Position numbers and translations under genes: made by a program. From Deltaproteobacteria bacterium GWB2_55_19 (GTDB lineage: Bacteria; Desulfobacterota; GWC2-55-46), in NCBI GenBank assembly GCA_001797465.1, contig MGPQ01000017.1, positions 56,039 to 105,241 of the forward strand: a stretch of DNA of 49,203 nucleotides, read 5' to 3'. The first letter of the stretch is position 1. Each line of letters starts with the position of its first letter. The notes below the pieces were generated by a model, which was not told the DNA's origin, made no database searches, and saw only the letters and a program-made list of their open reading frames with translations. This document shows positions 32,154 to 41,315 of this stretch, piece by piece.

Positions 32154-32807
32154 TCAGACAGAGCCCTGCCTGGCGAGGACGCTGTTCACATCCGAGTTCT
32201 TTATCGCGTAGCTTATAAGCTCCCCTCTGGTGCGGACGTTGAGCTTCTGGAATATGCGGTTTAAGTGGGTCTTGACCGTAGGCTCGCTTATGTGGAGCTT
32301 GTAGGCTATCTCCTTGTTCCTGAACCCCTCGCCTATAAGCGCGACGACCTCCTTTTCCCTCCCGGAGAGCGCAACAGGGCCTTCCTTGCCGAGCGCGTTT
32401 ATGCCGTTAAGGAGGTTTTTGAACGTCTGCTTATCTATCCAGACCTCCCCTTTCGCGACCGACTTGATCGCCTTGACGAGCAGGGACGGGTTGGAGTTGC
32501 CGAGAAGCACGCCGCTTATCTTTTTCTTGAGTATCGCGGCAACGAGGTTGTCCCTGCCGCAATTGGTGTCAAGGAGGATTATATGGAAGGACCTCGATCC
32601 GGACTCGATGTCCGGGAACTGGTTATAGAGGGTGGTGAAATCCGTAAGCAGTATGTCTATACTGAGGGAGTGGAGCTTTTCAACGGTGCACGCCTCTCCG
32701 GGGACGACCGCCTCAACGACCCGCACATCCCTTTCGGGTTCGAGTATCCTGGAGACGCCTTCGGAAAAGACCATGTTGCCAAAGGCGAGCATTACTTTTA
32801 CAACCAT
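32154..32807 (-). CDS. LuxR/NarL-type response-regulator-like transcription factor
   Basis: The 217-residue protein has a receiver-like N-terminal part (MVVKVMLAFGNMVFSEGVSR, then IDILLTDFTTLYNQ with the Asp at the phosphorylation position). The acidic pair expected after beta-1 is missing (AFGN), so phosphorylation is doubtful. The C-terminal HTH has LSGREKEVVALIGEGFRNKE, IAYKLHISEPTVKTHLNRIF and RGELISYAI, textbook LuxR/NarL. I chose ATG 32807, seven bases after GGGG; the frame is open to 32831. It has its own promoter (32969-32996). It stands next to the EPS operon head and reads toward it, so EPS genes are likely targets. Confidence 0.87.
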   Translation of the reverse strand: MVVKVMLAFGNMVFSEGVSRILEPERDVRVVEAVVPGEACTVEKLHSLSIDILLTDFTTLYNQFPDIESGSRSFHIILLDTNCGRDNLVAAILKKKISGVLLGNSNPSLLVKAIKSVAKGEVWIDKQTFKNLLNGINALGKEGPVALSGREKEVVALIGEGFRNKEIAYKLHISEPTVKTHLNRIFQKLNVRTRGELISYAIKNSDVNSVLARQGSV

Positions 32808-32968
32808 TTTACAGCCCCGCTTCAAATGCAAAAATGACTTGCGTTAAATTCACAAAAACTTGTTTAGCACCGCTTAAAACACATGATTTATTTAATACAG
32901 AAACTCCCCGCCAAAACGCGGAAATAGCGTATTTAAGATATTACCACACAGCGTATGCTTTTTAAAGG

Positions 32969-32996
32969 ATTTTATAACACAACCCGCGCGTGTAAA
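32969..32996 (-). promoter_or_regulatory. Sigma-70 type promoter for the LuxR-type gene
   Basis: On the minus strand TTTACA (32991-32996) and TAAAAT (32969-32974) are separated by 16 bp; each matches the consensus at 5 of 6 positions. The start would be near 32962, leaving a leader of about 155 nt, AT-rich and without clear structure. The remaining part of the 32808-33166 gap holds no gene I can see. Confidence 0.6.
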
Positions 32997-33166
32997 TACC
33001 AGGCCCCTCCTGGACGACCGGCGATTGGGAGGCCCTCGGCGCGCTGTTTTTTGAATTTTAAAATATATCCGATTATCCTGGATTGTCAAGGGGTCGCAGA
33101 CGATATCCCGCTGGCCGGAACATTGGGGACAAGACTCTGTCTTGCGGGGCATTAACCCTGGTATGG

Positions 33167-33197
33167 AATAAAAAGGGCGGGGCCTTCGGCCCCGCCC
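33167..33197 (-). terminator. Rho-independent terminator of the hybrid sensor kinase
   Basis: The 10-bp stem GGGCGGGGCC / GGCCCCGCCC (33175-33184 with 33188-33197) has a 3-base loop and on the minus strand is followed by TTTTTATT. It lies 25 bp past the kinase stop. Confidence 0.88.
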
Positions 33198-33221
33198 GAA
33201 AGAGCTCCGCGGCATGGGGGG

Positions 33222-36200
33222 CTATTTCCGGTCGAGGACCTCCCTTACCCGTTTGAGGAGCCCGGAGGCGGAGATGGGCTTTACATAAAAGTCCAGCCCC
33301 TCCTCGAGTATGACCTTCTGGCTTATGAAGTCCTGGCTGTAACCGGAGAGGAAGAGCGCCCTCACCGAAGGGTTTAACCTCCTTATCTCGCCGAAGGCCT
33401 CCTTGCCGTTCATCTTCGGCATTATCATGTCGAGGACGAGCATGTCGACGTCCTTGCCGATCTCCGCGTACTTCTTTACCGCGTCCTCGCCGTCGACGGA
33501 CTCGATAACCGTGTAGCCGAACTCTTCAAGAAGGGCCTTTACGAGGCTCCTCACCTCCGCGTCGTCCTCGGCAAGGAGTATCGTCTCTGTCCCGCCCTTC
33601 GGGGACTCGGTCCTTATCTCCGCTTCCTCAGCGGCCTTTATCCCGGCGAGCGGGAGGTATATCTTGAACTGGGTGCCGACCCCCGGCTCGCTGTATGCGT
33701 TTATGTAACCGTTATGCTGTTTAATTATGCCGTAGGCCATGGAGAGGCCGAGCCCCGTGCCCTTGCCGACCTCCTTGGTGGTGAAGAACGGGTCGAATAT
33801 CCTCTCGACGACCTTCCTGTCCATGCCTGTGCCTGTGTCCGAGACGGTAATGAGCGCGTATTCGCCTGGGCGCATGTAGCCCTGGTCCTTCAACGCTTCG
33901 GTGGAAAGCCTTATGGTCTCGGTGGCGATTGCGAGTGTCCCGCCCTTCGGCATCGCGTCGCGCGCGTTAGTCGCGAGGTTCATGAGGACCTGCTCTATCT
34001 GAGAAACATCGGCGGTGACTACCGGGTCAGCGTCCGATAACGAGACCTTGAAGTCGATATCCTCGCCTATGAGCCTGGAGAGAAGCCTCTCCGTGTTCCT
34101 TATTATATCGTTCACCCTTACGGGCTTCAACTCCACGAGCGTCTTCCTGCTGAAGGCGAGGAGCCCGCGCGTCAGCTTGGAGGCCCTCTCCGAGGACGAG
34201 ATTATCTGCCGGACGTAGTTCATCTGCCTGGAGTCCCTGGGAAGCATGAGTTCAAGTAGCCCCGCCGAGCTCATGATCGCCGTAAGGATGTTGTTGAAGT
34301 CGTGGGCGATGCCGCCGGTCAGCTGTCCCACCGCCTCCATCTTCTGGGCCTGGATGAGCTGGGCCTCAAGGTGCTTCTGCGCCGTTATTTCTCGCATGAT
34401 GCCACGGCATACAGGGCCGCCCCCGGCCTCATCGACGCCCCTGGCCGAAATAGAGAGCCATATCTCCTGTCCGTCCTTTCTCCTTACGCGCGCCTCGAAC
34501 TTTGCCTCTCCCTTTTCCCTGAGCTCGCCTTTAAACCTCTCCCTGTCCGGTTCCTCGATGAAAAATCCGTCAAGGCGCTTTCCTATAAGCTCGGAGAGCC
34601 GGTATCCGAAGACCTCCTCGGCGACAGGGTTCAGGTCCATGAGCCTTAAGTCGGGGGTGGCGACGAATATTACGTCCCTCGATTCCTCGAGTATGGTCCT
34701 GTACTTCTTCTCGGATATCCTTAAGGCCTCCTCGGCCCTCCTCTTTTCCGTTATGTCCTCGCCGGAGCAAAGTGACCCGATGACGGCGCCGGACGGGTCC
34801 CGGAGGAGCGTACTGTGCCAGGACACGGTCCTTAAGCCCCCCCCGGCGGTAACTATGTCGTTTTCGTAATAGTCGACGCTTACCTCGCCGTTCATGCACC
34901 TTGCAAAACGGCCGAGCATCTCCTTGCGGATATTCTCCGGGATGAAGGACTCGAACCAGTCCATGCCGACGATATCCTCGGCGCCGAGACCCAGGAGCTC
35001 GCACCCCCTCCTGTTTATGAGCTTCACCTTCTTATCCAGGCCGATGGCGACGATCGAAACCCCGGCGAGGTCGAGGTACATGCGCGCCCTGTCCTTTTCC
35101 ATCAGTATCTCGGCGTTCCTATCCCTTATGTCGCTCGCCATCCTGTTGAAGGAGATGTTGAGCTCGCCTATCTCGTCGCGCGACTTTACGGGCAGGGCGA
35201 CGTCGTAGTTCCCTGAGGCTATCTCGCCGGCGGCCCTGGCAAGTATGCCTACCCTCTTGACCATCTTTCTTATAATTAGCAGGTATAACGCGATTATGAG
35301 GATTCCCGCCATGCCGGCGCCTATGACCGCGCTTTTAAGCATCTCGTATGCCGGACGCACGACCTCGGACTCGTCTGTCTCGACAAGGAGCGTCCAACCA
35401 AGGGCAGGGAAGCACATCGAGGCCCCGGCGACCTCGATGCCCCGGTAGTCCTTGTAGAAGCCGGCGACCTCGATGCCGCCCTCCAGGCACTTGCCGACCG
35501 GCTCGGTGTCGACCTTCTGCCTCATGGCCGCGTCCTTTATGAATATGGAATCCGTGAGCATGACGCGGTTGCCGTTGACGAGATATACCTCCATGGTCTC
35601 GTGCCTGCCCCTTGACCATGAAAGGGCGCCGAGCTCCATATTCGACTCGCCGCTTAAGAGGCGGTCCAAGTCCGAAAAGGGAATGTAGGCCGTTATCACG
35701 CCCAGGAGGCCGCCTGAGGCCTCGTCGAGCACCGGCGCGGAGACCGCGATCTCTGGGATATTGGAGCCGTAGTTTTTCTCCTCGGCTATCGAGGTATTTA
35801 CGGAGCCCATTAAGAAGCTCTCATCGAGAGAATGGTCCTGGCCGACCCTGGTCGGGTCGGTCGAGGCGAGGACCCTTCCAACTGGGGAAATCAGGCTGAT
35901 TGTCGTTATGCCGATGCCGTATTCGGCGTTTTCACTGATGAAATAGGACGCCAGGCGCCCTCTGGAGCCTTTCTTTCCGGCGACGGCCTCCCTGGCTAAC
36001 GCCTTTATCGACTTGTCATTGGCAAGACCCGCGACACGCCTCTTAACGACATCGAGGTGTTGCAGGACCTGCCCCTCGTAGGCCTCGGCTATGACGGTCA
36101 TCTCTTTCAGGACCGCGCCCTTCAGCTGTTCCTTGTTCTTCCTGTATCCGTAGACAAAGGTGAGCGTTATGGGGAGCAGTATGATGAATACCGCCAAAAG

Positions 36201-36230
36201 GGCCTTCTGTGATAGGGAGAGGTTCTTCAT
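33222..36230 (-). CDS. Hybrid sensor histidine kinase (Cache-HAMP-PAS-PAS-HisKA-HATPase-REC)
   Basis: The 1002-residue membrane kinase runs in order: TM1 (11-28), a dCache-like periplasmic domain (about 30-298), TM2 (300-321), HAMP (323-375), PAS (about 385-500), PAS/PAC (505-620), HisKA with the phospho-acceptor His643 in [10 protein letters not shown], and HATPase with N755 ([10 protein letters not shown]), DTGTGMD (798-804) and GKGTGLGLS (822-830). A C-terminal receiver carries Asp889/890, the phospho-Asp934 and Lys984. No DNA-binding output is fused, so it must act through another protein. It has its own promoter and terminator, so it is a single-gene unit. The signal is unknown; the Cache domain suggests a small extracellular ligand. 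Confidence 0.94.
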   Translation of the reverse strand: MKNLSLSQKALLAVFIILLPITLTFVYGYRKNKEQLKGAVLKEMTVIAEAYEGQVLQHLDVVKRRVAGLANDKSIKALAREAVAGKKGSRGRLASYFISENAEYGIGITTISLISPVGRVLASTDPTRVGQDHSLDESFLMGSVNTSIAEEKNYGSNIPEIAVSAPVLDEASGGLLGVITAYIPFSDLDRLLSGESNMELGALSWSRGRHETMEVYLVNGNRVMLTDSIFIKDAAMRQKVDTEPVGKCLEGGIEVAGFYKDYRGIEVAGASMCFPALGWTLLVETDESEVVRPAYEMLKSAVIGAGMAGILIIALYLLIIRKMVKRVGILARAAGEIASGNYDVALPVKSRDEIGELNISFNRMASDIRDRNAEILMEKDRARMYLDLAGVSIVAIGLDKKVKLINRRGCELLGLGAEDIVGMDWFESFIPENIRKEMLGRFARCMNGEVSVDYYENDIVTAGGGLRTVSWHSTLLRDPSGAVIGSLCSGEDITEKRRAEEALRISEKKYRTILEESRDVIFVATPDLRLMDLNPVAEEVFGYRLSELIGKRLDGFFIEEPDRERFKGELREKGEAKFEARVRRKDGQEIWLSISARGVDEAGGGPVCRGIMREITAQKHLEAQLIQAQKMEAVGQLTGGIAHDFNNILTAIMSSAGLLELMLPRDSRQMNYVRQIISSSERASKLTRGLLAFSRKTLVELKPVRVNDIIRNTERLLSRLIGEDIDFKVSLSDADPVVTADVSQIEQVLMNLATNARDAMPKGGTLAIATETIRLSTEALKDQGYMRPGEYALITVSDTGTGMDRKVVERIFDPFFTTKEVGKGTGLGLSMAYGIIKQHNGYINAYSEPGVGTQFKIYLPLAGIKAAEEAEIRTESPKGGTETILLAEDDAEVRSLVKALLEEFGYTVIESVDGEDAVKKYAEIGKDVDMLVLDMIMPKMNGKEAFGEIRRLNPSVRALFLSGYSQDFISQKVILEEGLDFYVKPISASGLLKRVREVLDRK

Positions 36231-36249
36231 AAGGTTTTCAGGTGCAAAT

Positions 36250-36278
36250 ATTATATCTTTTTAATCCGGTTTTTACAA
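36250..36278 (-). promoter_or_regulatory. Sigma-70 promoter for the hybrid sensor kinase
   Basis: On the minus strand TTGTAA (36273-36278) and a perfect TATAAT (36250-36255) are 17 bp apart. Transcription would start near 36243, only about 13 nt before the ATG, so the leader is very short and has no ribosome-binding site. Confidence 0.75.
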
Positions 36279-36311
36279 TGGGTTGAATCAGATGGCATGA
36301 GGCAAAGGGAT

Positions 36312-36342
36312 AAAAAAAGGCGCTCAAATAATTGAGCGCCTT
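36312..36342 (-). terminator. Rho-independent terminator of the small charged-protein gene
   Basis: AAGGCGCTCAA (36317-36327) and TTGAGCGCCTT (36332-36342) form an 11-bp stem with a 4-base loop. On the minus strand seven T follow. It lies 23 bp past the stop of the small gene and just before the kinase promoter. Confidence 0.9.
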
Positions 36343-36365
36343 CGTCAAAGCCTCTGGACCCATAC

Positions 36366-36692
36366 TCAGTGCCTGAGGCCTTCGTTTTGCTCGGGCCCGT
36401 TGTCCCCGTCCCCTCCATCGTCCGCGCGCTCCCCCTTTACGCGGCGCACCCAGTCGACGAACTTGTCGAGCGGGGTCTTCTTTACTATCTTTATAATCTT
36501 GTCGTGGACCACGATCTTTTCGTCTTCCTGTATCTCGTCGCGGAGCAGAAGCACCACCCCCATGAACCAGTTGGGGATAGACCCGGGCTCGGCGGACTCC
36601 CGCACCTCGTACTCGACGACCTTGGAAGACCCACGAGCGGCCACTATCCTTAAAGGCCCTCCGGCCTCGGCCATGACTTTGCTATGCCGCAT
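36366..36692 (-). CDS. Small charged protein of unknown function
   Basis: I do not recognise this 108-residue protein. It has no signal peptide or membrane helix. The middle is a likely beta structure (LRIVAARGSSKVVEYEVRE, then NWFMGVVLLLRDEIQEDEKI and VVHDKIIKIVKKTPLDKFVD), and the tail is very acidic and glycine-rich (DDGGDGDNGPEQ). It has its own strong terminator, which supports it being a real, separately transcribed gene. ATG 36674 is an in-frame alternative; GGGG upstream favours 36692. The 290-bp gap upstream (36693-36982) holds only a short CTGG-type tandem (36890-36911) and no clear promoter. Confidence 0.6.
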   Translation of the reverse strand: MRHSKVMAEAGGPLRIVAARGSSKVVEYEVRESAEPGSIPNWFMGVVLLLRDEIQEDEKIVVHDKIIKIVKKTPLDKFVDWVRRVKGERADDGGDGDNGPEQNEGLRH

Positions 36693-36982
36693 ATCTCAAA
36701 GCCCCCTCTTCGGAATCTGCATTGTGTGTCCGGATTGCCGAACCTCTCAATCTGCGATTCTATATGCATCGGGGGATTAAGGCAGTGACCGTGATTACAG
36801 AACCATACTCAGGCAACGAACCTGAAACGGCTTGTTGAGGCTCGGCATGGCAACGAATGACGGCTTAAAAGGTCTTTAAAAAAAGGGTTGACTGGCTGGC
36901 TGGACTGGCGGGAATAAAAGGACGTTAGCGGCGTATGGCCTGAAAACTGAGAAAACTTTTGCCGCTTTTTATCCGGCCTCTC

Positions 36983-38182
36983 TCATATCACCTTCCAGTC
37001 GCATCCGTAGTGGGCGTTAAGGCGGTAGACCCTTATTATCCTGTCGAGCGGCATCTCTATGTAGGGGACCTCTTCTGGAGGGGTCGGGATAAAGTACGAA
37101 ACGAGACAGCGGTTAACGGCCCTGTGCGCGATGACGAGCACATCCCTCTTTTCGGCCTCTATCCGTATGACAGACTTCTTTACCCGCTGTATCAGGTCCC
37201 TGTAAGACTCGCCCCCTGGATACCTGAAGTTGAACTTGTCGTTGCTACGCGCCTCGTTCACCTCCGGGCGCCCCTCGGCTATCTCGGCGTAAGAGAGGCC
37301 GTCGCAGAGGCCGGAGTTTATCTCGTTCAACTCCGGTAGCACGACCCTCTCGCAATCAAAAAAAGCGGCTGTCTCGATCGTGCGCCTCTTGGCGCTCGTA
37401 AATACGACGAGGTCTCTCCCTTTAAAATGGGCGGCGAGCCTTCCGGCGTATCCGGCGCCCCTCTTTGTCAGGGGCGAGTCCCCCCCTATCCTGTCCTCGC
37501 AATTGAAATACGTCTCGCCGTGGCGCGTCAGGAACACCTCCTTGTCCATGAGGTTCACGGCGCCGAGAAAATCCGCTATCTCGTCGAGGAAGGGCCTCTC
37601 ATCCCCGTAGGCCCTTACGACGGAGAGCCCGAAGTTTATGATCTTCATGTGCGCGACATCTGAGACCGGCTCGTAAACGCCCTCGTAGTGGCCGAGCCTC
37701 CTTGCGAAATCGGCCCTCGCGGCCTCGGGTGCGAAGCCCGCGTAGTCCGCGCTATGCTCAAGCTTTATCCGTATTATCTTTTCGATTATCTCCGGGTCGT
37801 CGCAGACGTTCTCGACGAAGACGTGCTCGAACCCGTGCTTGCCGCACTCCTTCTCAAGGTATGCCCTCCTCGACGCGGTCACGTTCGTCGCGTCGTATAT
37901 GGCGATATCTCCCGCGCCTCCGAGCCACTCGGCGAGGTCTGAAAAACACCTCTTGGCTATCCTCTCCCTCTCGCGCGCGAACACGGGCTCCTTAGGGTCG
38001 AAAAAATCGCTTTTGGACGAGGGCGGCCCGAGCGACTCCCTCCTGTACGCGCCGACGTTGAATATCCGCGCCCTGTACCCCTGCCATTCGAGGTACCTAT
38101 GAAGCCGGAGCGAAAGATAGCTCTTGCCCCGCGCCGGGAGCCCCGCCATTATGATCGCGAGCTTCGCTTTTCCATTGTCCAT
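36983..38182 (-). CDS. Bifunctional 6-phosphofructo-2-kinase/fructose-2,6-bisphosphatase-like protein
   Basis: The 399-residue protein has the two-domain layout of the eukaryotic enzyme that makes and breaks fructose-2,6-bisphosphate. Kinase part: P-loop MAGLPARGKSYLSLRL (12-27), FNVGAYRRE (41-49) and IYDATNVTASRR (95-106). Phosphatase part: FLTRHGET (217-224, phospho-His221), SAKRRTIETA (263-272), LNEINSGLCDGLSY (285-298), the hallmark NFRYPGGESYRDL (318-330) and VIAHRAVNRCL (350-360). All expected catalytic residues seem present. Bacteria mostly lack this regulator, though scattered deltaproteobacterial copies are known. It is divergent from hrpB with an 89-bp gap. Carbon-flux control into EPS sugars is a possible role. 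Confidence 0.9.
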   Translation of the reverse strand: MDNGKAKLAIIMAGLPARGKSYLSLRLHRYLEWQGYRARIFNVGAYRRESLGPPSSKSDFFDPKEPVFARERERIAKRCFSDLAEWLGGAGDIAIYDATNVTASRRAYLEKECGKHGFEHVFVENVCDDPEIIEKIIRIKLEHSADYAGFAPEAARADFARRLGHYEGVYEPVSDVAHMKIINFGLSVVRAYGDERPFLDEIADFLGAVNLMDKEVFLTRHGETYFNCEDRIGGDSPLTKRGAGYAGRLAAHFKGRDLVVFTSAKRRTIETAAFFDCERVVLPELNEINSGLCDGLSYAEIAEGRPEVNEARSNDKFNFRYPGGESYRDLIQRVKKSVIRIEAEKRDVLVIAHRAVNRCLVSYFIPTPPEEVPYIEMPLDRIIRVYRLNAHYGCDWKVI

Positions 38183-38236
38183 TGAGAGACGCCCCTTTCG
38201 TATAAACAGAACCCATTTTATCCGTTCAAGTGAATA

Positions 38237-38265
38237 TTGGCTACCTCTAAAAATTCTGTTATCAT
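38237..38265 (+). promoter_or_regulatory. Promoter for hrpB, predicting a leaderless mRNA
   Basis: TTGGCT (38237-38242) and TATCAT (38260-38265) are 17 bp apart, and TGT precedes the -10 to form an extended -10. The start point falls at about 38271-38272, the A of the hrpB ATG. No ribosome-binding site is present, which fits a leaderless transcript. Confidence 0.55.
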
Positions 38266-38271
38266 CCCCCG

Positions 38272-40791
38272 ATGGACTTAAAGACCGGCCTTCCCATAGA
38301 AGCCGTAATACCGGAAGTACGCCGCGCCCTATCCGGTGTCGGGCTTGCCGTCCTTGAAGCGCCGCCCGGCGCGGGCAAGACTACGGTCGTCCCCATCGCC
38401 CTCTTAAACGAAGGCTGGCTTGCGGACAGGCGCATCGTAATGCTTGAGCCGAGGAGGCTCGCGGCCCGGGCCGCGGCGTCGAGGATGTCCTCTCTTTTAG
38501 GTGAAGACGTCGGCAGGACCGTCGGTTACAGGACCCGGCTCGATTCCCGTGTCGGGCCAAATACAAAAATAGAGGTCGTCACCGAAGGCATACTCACGAG
38601 GTTCCTCCAGGCAGACCCCGCGCTCGAAGGTGTCGGGGCGATCATATTCGACGAGTTCCATGAAAGGTCGATACACGCGGACCTGGGGCTCGCGCTCACC
38701 CTTGAGGCGCGCTCGCTTTTAAGGGAAGACCTCCGCGTGCTCGTCATGTCGGCGACGATAGACACCGCCGGGATATCAGCGCTCCTCGGCTCCGCCCCTG
38801 TCGTCAGTTGTTCGGGCAGGGCCTTCCCGGTCGAGGTGCGCTATCTCCCGAAGGCGTCGCGGCCCGAGCGGGCTCTATATCTTACCGGCCCCGAGTTCAT
38901 CTCGCGGGTCACAGGCGCGATCCTTTCGTCTTTGAATGAAGGGCCGGGTAGCGTCCTCGTATTCCTGCCCGGCGCGTCTGAAATAAAGAGGGCCGAAAGG
39001 GCGCTCAAGGAAAAGGCCCTGCCGCCGTACGTCGATATTATGCCCCTGTACGGCGACCTCGGCCGCGAGGCGCAGGACGAGGCGATAAGGCCGTCCGGAC
39101 CGGGCAGGAGAAAGGTCGTGCTCGCGACTTCCATCGCCGAGACGAGCATTACGATAGACGGCGTAAGCATCGTAATAGACGGCGGGCTTAAGAGGGCGCC
39201 GAGGTTTTCCCTGGGGACCGGCATGGAGCGGCTTGAGACAATAAGGGTGACAAGGGACTCGTCCGACCAGAGGAAGGGCAGAGCAGGGAGGACCGGGCCC
39301 GGCTTATGTATGCGCCTCTGGACAGAGGATGAGGACCGGACAATAAAGGAAAAGTCGACGCCTGAGATACTGGAGGCCGACCTCGCGCCGCTCGCGCTTG
39401 AGTTGTCCGCCTGGGGCGTAAAAGACCCGTCAACGCTTAAATGGCTCGACCCGCCGCCGCCTTCAGCTATGTCGCAGGCGAAAGAGCTCCTTGCCCGCCT
39501 CGGCGCGATAGACGGAAACGAGACGATTACCCCGCACGGCAACGCCATCTCGCGCCTCCCCTTGCATCCGCGCCTCGGACACATGGTCGTAAAAGGCGCG
39601 GAGACGGACGAAGGCGGGCTCGCCTGCCTTTTATCCGCCCTCCTTATGGAGCGGGACATCTTCAAAGACGGAAAGGACACGGATTTAAGGCAGAGGCTCC
39701 ATTATATTATGGGAGAATCAGACGTCTCTCTTCAGGCGGACAGAGGCGTTGTCGAGCGCGTAAGGCAGTCCGCGCGGCAAATAGAGCGCGTCCTCAACAT
39801 AAAAAAAGGCCGCATCGACGTCGAAAGGACCGGGGGGCTCCTCGCGCTCGCCTACCCTGACAGGATAGGCAAGCGGCGCGAAGGTAAGGACGCGCGATTT
39901 CTCCTCGCCAACGGGAGGGGGGCGTACATAAAGTCCGTGGACGCTCTCTCGACCGAAGAGTACATCGTCGCGGCAAGCCTCGACGGAGGCGACACGGAGT
40001 CGGCCGTCTTCCTCGCCGCCCCGATAAAAGAATCAGAGATACTCAAACTCTTCGCCGATGATATGGAAAAAGACGAGGGCGTCTCATGGGACCAGTCACA
40101 AAAGGCCGTAACATCCAGAAGACGGGTCCGGTACTGGGGCCTTACCCTCAGGGACGAGCCGCTTAAAGGAACAGACAGGGCGAAGGTCTTGAGCGCATTC
40201 CTATCCGGCGTAAGGGAGAACCGCGGGGTACTGGACTGGGACAGGGCCTCTGAGGGCTTAAGGGCGCGCGTAGCCTTTTTGAGGCGCGCCGAAGGCGGTG
40301 CCGGGCTTCCGGACCTTTCCGACGACTGGCTCTTCGATAATCTGGACGAGTGGCTCGGGGAAAGGGCGCTCGGCATGACCCGCTTAGAGGAGCTTAAAAA
40401 GATAGACCTGAACGGCGCGCTCCTCTCACTCCTCTCATGGGAAGACAAAAAAAAGTTAGATGAGCTTACCCCGGCCTCCATCAAGGTCCCGAGCGGGTCA
40501 GTCCTCCGGATAGATTATTCCGGGGAAAGGCCCGTCCTCGCCGTCAAGCTCCAGGAGATGTTCGGGTGCGAGAAGGCACCTGCCGTTCTGGGCGGAAAAG
40601 TCCCTCTCCTCATCCATCTCTTGTCGCCCGCCGGGAGGCCGCTTCAGGTAACTGACGACCTCAAGGGCTTCTGGAAGACGAGCTATGAGCTCGTCAAAAA
40701 AGAGATGAAAGGGCGGTACCCGAAGCACCGCTGGCCCGACGACCCACTGGAGGCGGAGCCAACGAGGAGGGTGAAACACCCGAGAAAGTGA
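38272..40791 (+). CDS. hrpB: ATP-dependent helicase HrpB
   Basis: The 839-residue DEAH/RHA-type helicase is of usual length for HrpB. Motif I is APPGAGKTTVVPIALLN (near residue 30), motif II DEFHERS (DEAH variant, near 126), motif III VMSATID, motif V TSIAETSITIDGV and motif VI QRKGRAGRTGPG. HA2 and HrpB C-terminal domains follow (ARLGAIDGNETITPHGNAIS and the HrpB_C tail GRYPKHRWPDDPLEAEPTRR). HrpB's cellular role is unclear in most bacteria; it is not essential in E. coli. It is the only large plus-strand gene in this half and its own promoter is visible. Confidence 0.96.
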   Translation: MDLKTGLPIEAVIPEVRRALSGVGLAVLEAPPGAGKTTVVPIALLNEGWLADRRIVMLEPRRLAARAAASRMSSLLGEDVGRTVGYRTRLDSRVGPNTKIEVVTEGILTRFLQADPALEGVGAIIFDEFHERSIHADLGLALTLEARSLLREDLRVLVMSATIDTAGISALLGSAPVVSCSGRAFPVEVRYLPKASRPERALYLTGPEFISRVTGAILSSLNEGPGSVLVFLPGASEIKRAERALKEKALPPYVDIMPLYGDLGREAQDEAIRPSGPGRRKVVLATSIAETSITIDGVSIVIDGGLKRAPRFSLGTGMERLETIRVTRDSSDQRKGRAGRTGPGLCMRLWTEDEDRTIKEKSTPEILEADLAPLALELSAWGVKDPSTLKWLDPPPPSAMSQAKELLARLGAIDGNETITPHGNAISRLPLHPRLGHMVVKGAETDEGGLACLLSALLMERDIFKDGKDTDLRQRLHYIMGESDVSLQADRGVVERVRQSARQIERVLNIKKGRIDVERTGGLLALAYPDRIGKRREGKDARFLLANGRGAYIKSVDALSTEEYIVAASLDGGDTESAVFLAAPIKESEILKLFADDMEKDEGVSWDQSQKAVTSRRRVRYWGLTLRDEPLKGTDRAKVLSAFLSGVRENRGVLDWDRASEGLRARVAFLRRAEGGAGLPDLSDDWLFDNLDEWLGERALGMTRLEELKKIDLNGALLSLLSWEDKKKLDELTPASIKVPSGSVLRIDYSGERPVLAVKLQEMFGCEKAPAVLGGKVPLLIHLLSPAGRPLQVTDDLKGFWKTSYELVKKEMKGRYPKHRWPDDPLEAEPTRRVKHPRK

Positions 40792-41315
40792 CGCCTGCGT
40801 TAAACCAGCCCCTGTATAGCGGGTCCAGGTTTTGCACCTCGATTCGTGACTCCATAAACGCCTCTTGTTGGCTATTCGAACCTTCTGCCCAAAGCCCTTT
40901 TGCACGCTCCGCGCTTATCCGCAGGGGCCCCTAACGCTTCCTTCCTCCCCCGCTCGGCGCGGGGCCAATTTCAAATCGGGTCATTTAGGCTAAATGAACT
41001 TACAGCCGTTCGATACGAATTTGCCCGTCCGGCCAGGACCGCTCGCGCGCCACTTATAGCGCTACGCGTCTAATCCACCCCGGCGCGCTCGCCTCCGCCT
41101 ACCTTATGCGTTCTACGCCCTGCGCCTGTGTATTGGTAAAACAGAACAAAAACATCTTTTTTGTTTTTTAAAAACCCCCAGTAGGTTGAGTTAGCGAAGC
41201 GTAACCCAACGTTGTTTTGCAGGTCTAATCTTTTTAGATTGTTGGGCTTCGCTGCGCTCAGCCCAACCTGCACTACTGCAAAAAAACTTTTTTCGGGAAT
41301 CCCGTCGGGTGCGGG
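40792..41315. other. Gene-free 524-bp stretch with dyads and a REP-like doublet
   Basis: No convincing coding frame fills this gap between hrpB and the Wzz gene, which meet tail to tail. At 40981-40997, TCATTTAG-G-CTAAATGA is a perfect 17-bp dyad, operator-like rather than a hairpin. A REP-like doublet occupies 41181-41276. I see no clear terminator for either gene. Confidence 0.6.
41181..41276. repeat. REP-like palindrome doublet
   Basis: Two palindromic units in inverted order flank a short spacer. The first (41181-41210) contains GGTTGAGTTAGCGAAGCG and ends TAACCCAAC. The second (41241-41270) contains GTTGGGCTTCGCTGCGCT and ends CAGCCCAACC. Between them AATCT-TTTT-AGATT is a small hairpin (41227-41240). 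'GGTTGGGCTTCGCT..GCCCAACC' repeats of this kind are dispersed in many bacterial genomes, often copied by RAYT transposases. Only one doublet is present here. Confidence 0.6.

Noticed and set aside
36890-36911. Short CTGG tandem in the gap upstream of the small charged-protein gene
   Set aside because: Only four imperfect units; too short to be a functional repeat or a CRISPR array.
41070-41273. Minus-strand frame of 67 residues spanning the REP-like doublet
   Set aside because: It is a by-product of the palindromic repeat; such frames are common in REP sequences and have no ribosome site or homology I recognise.
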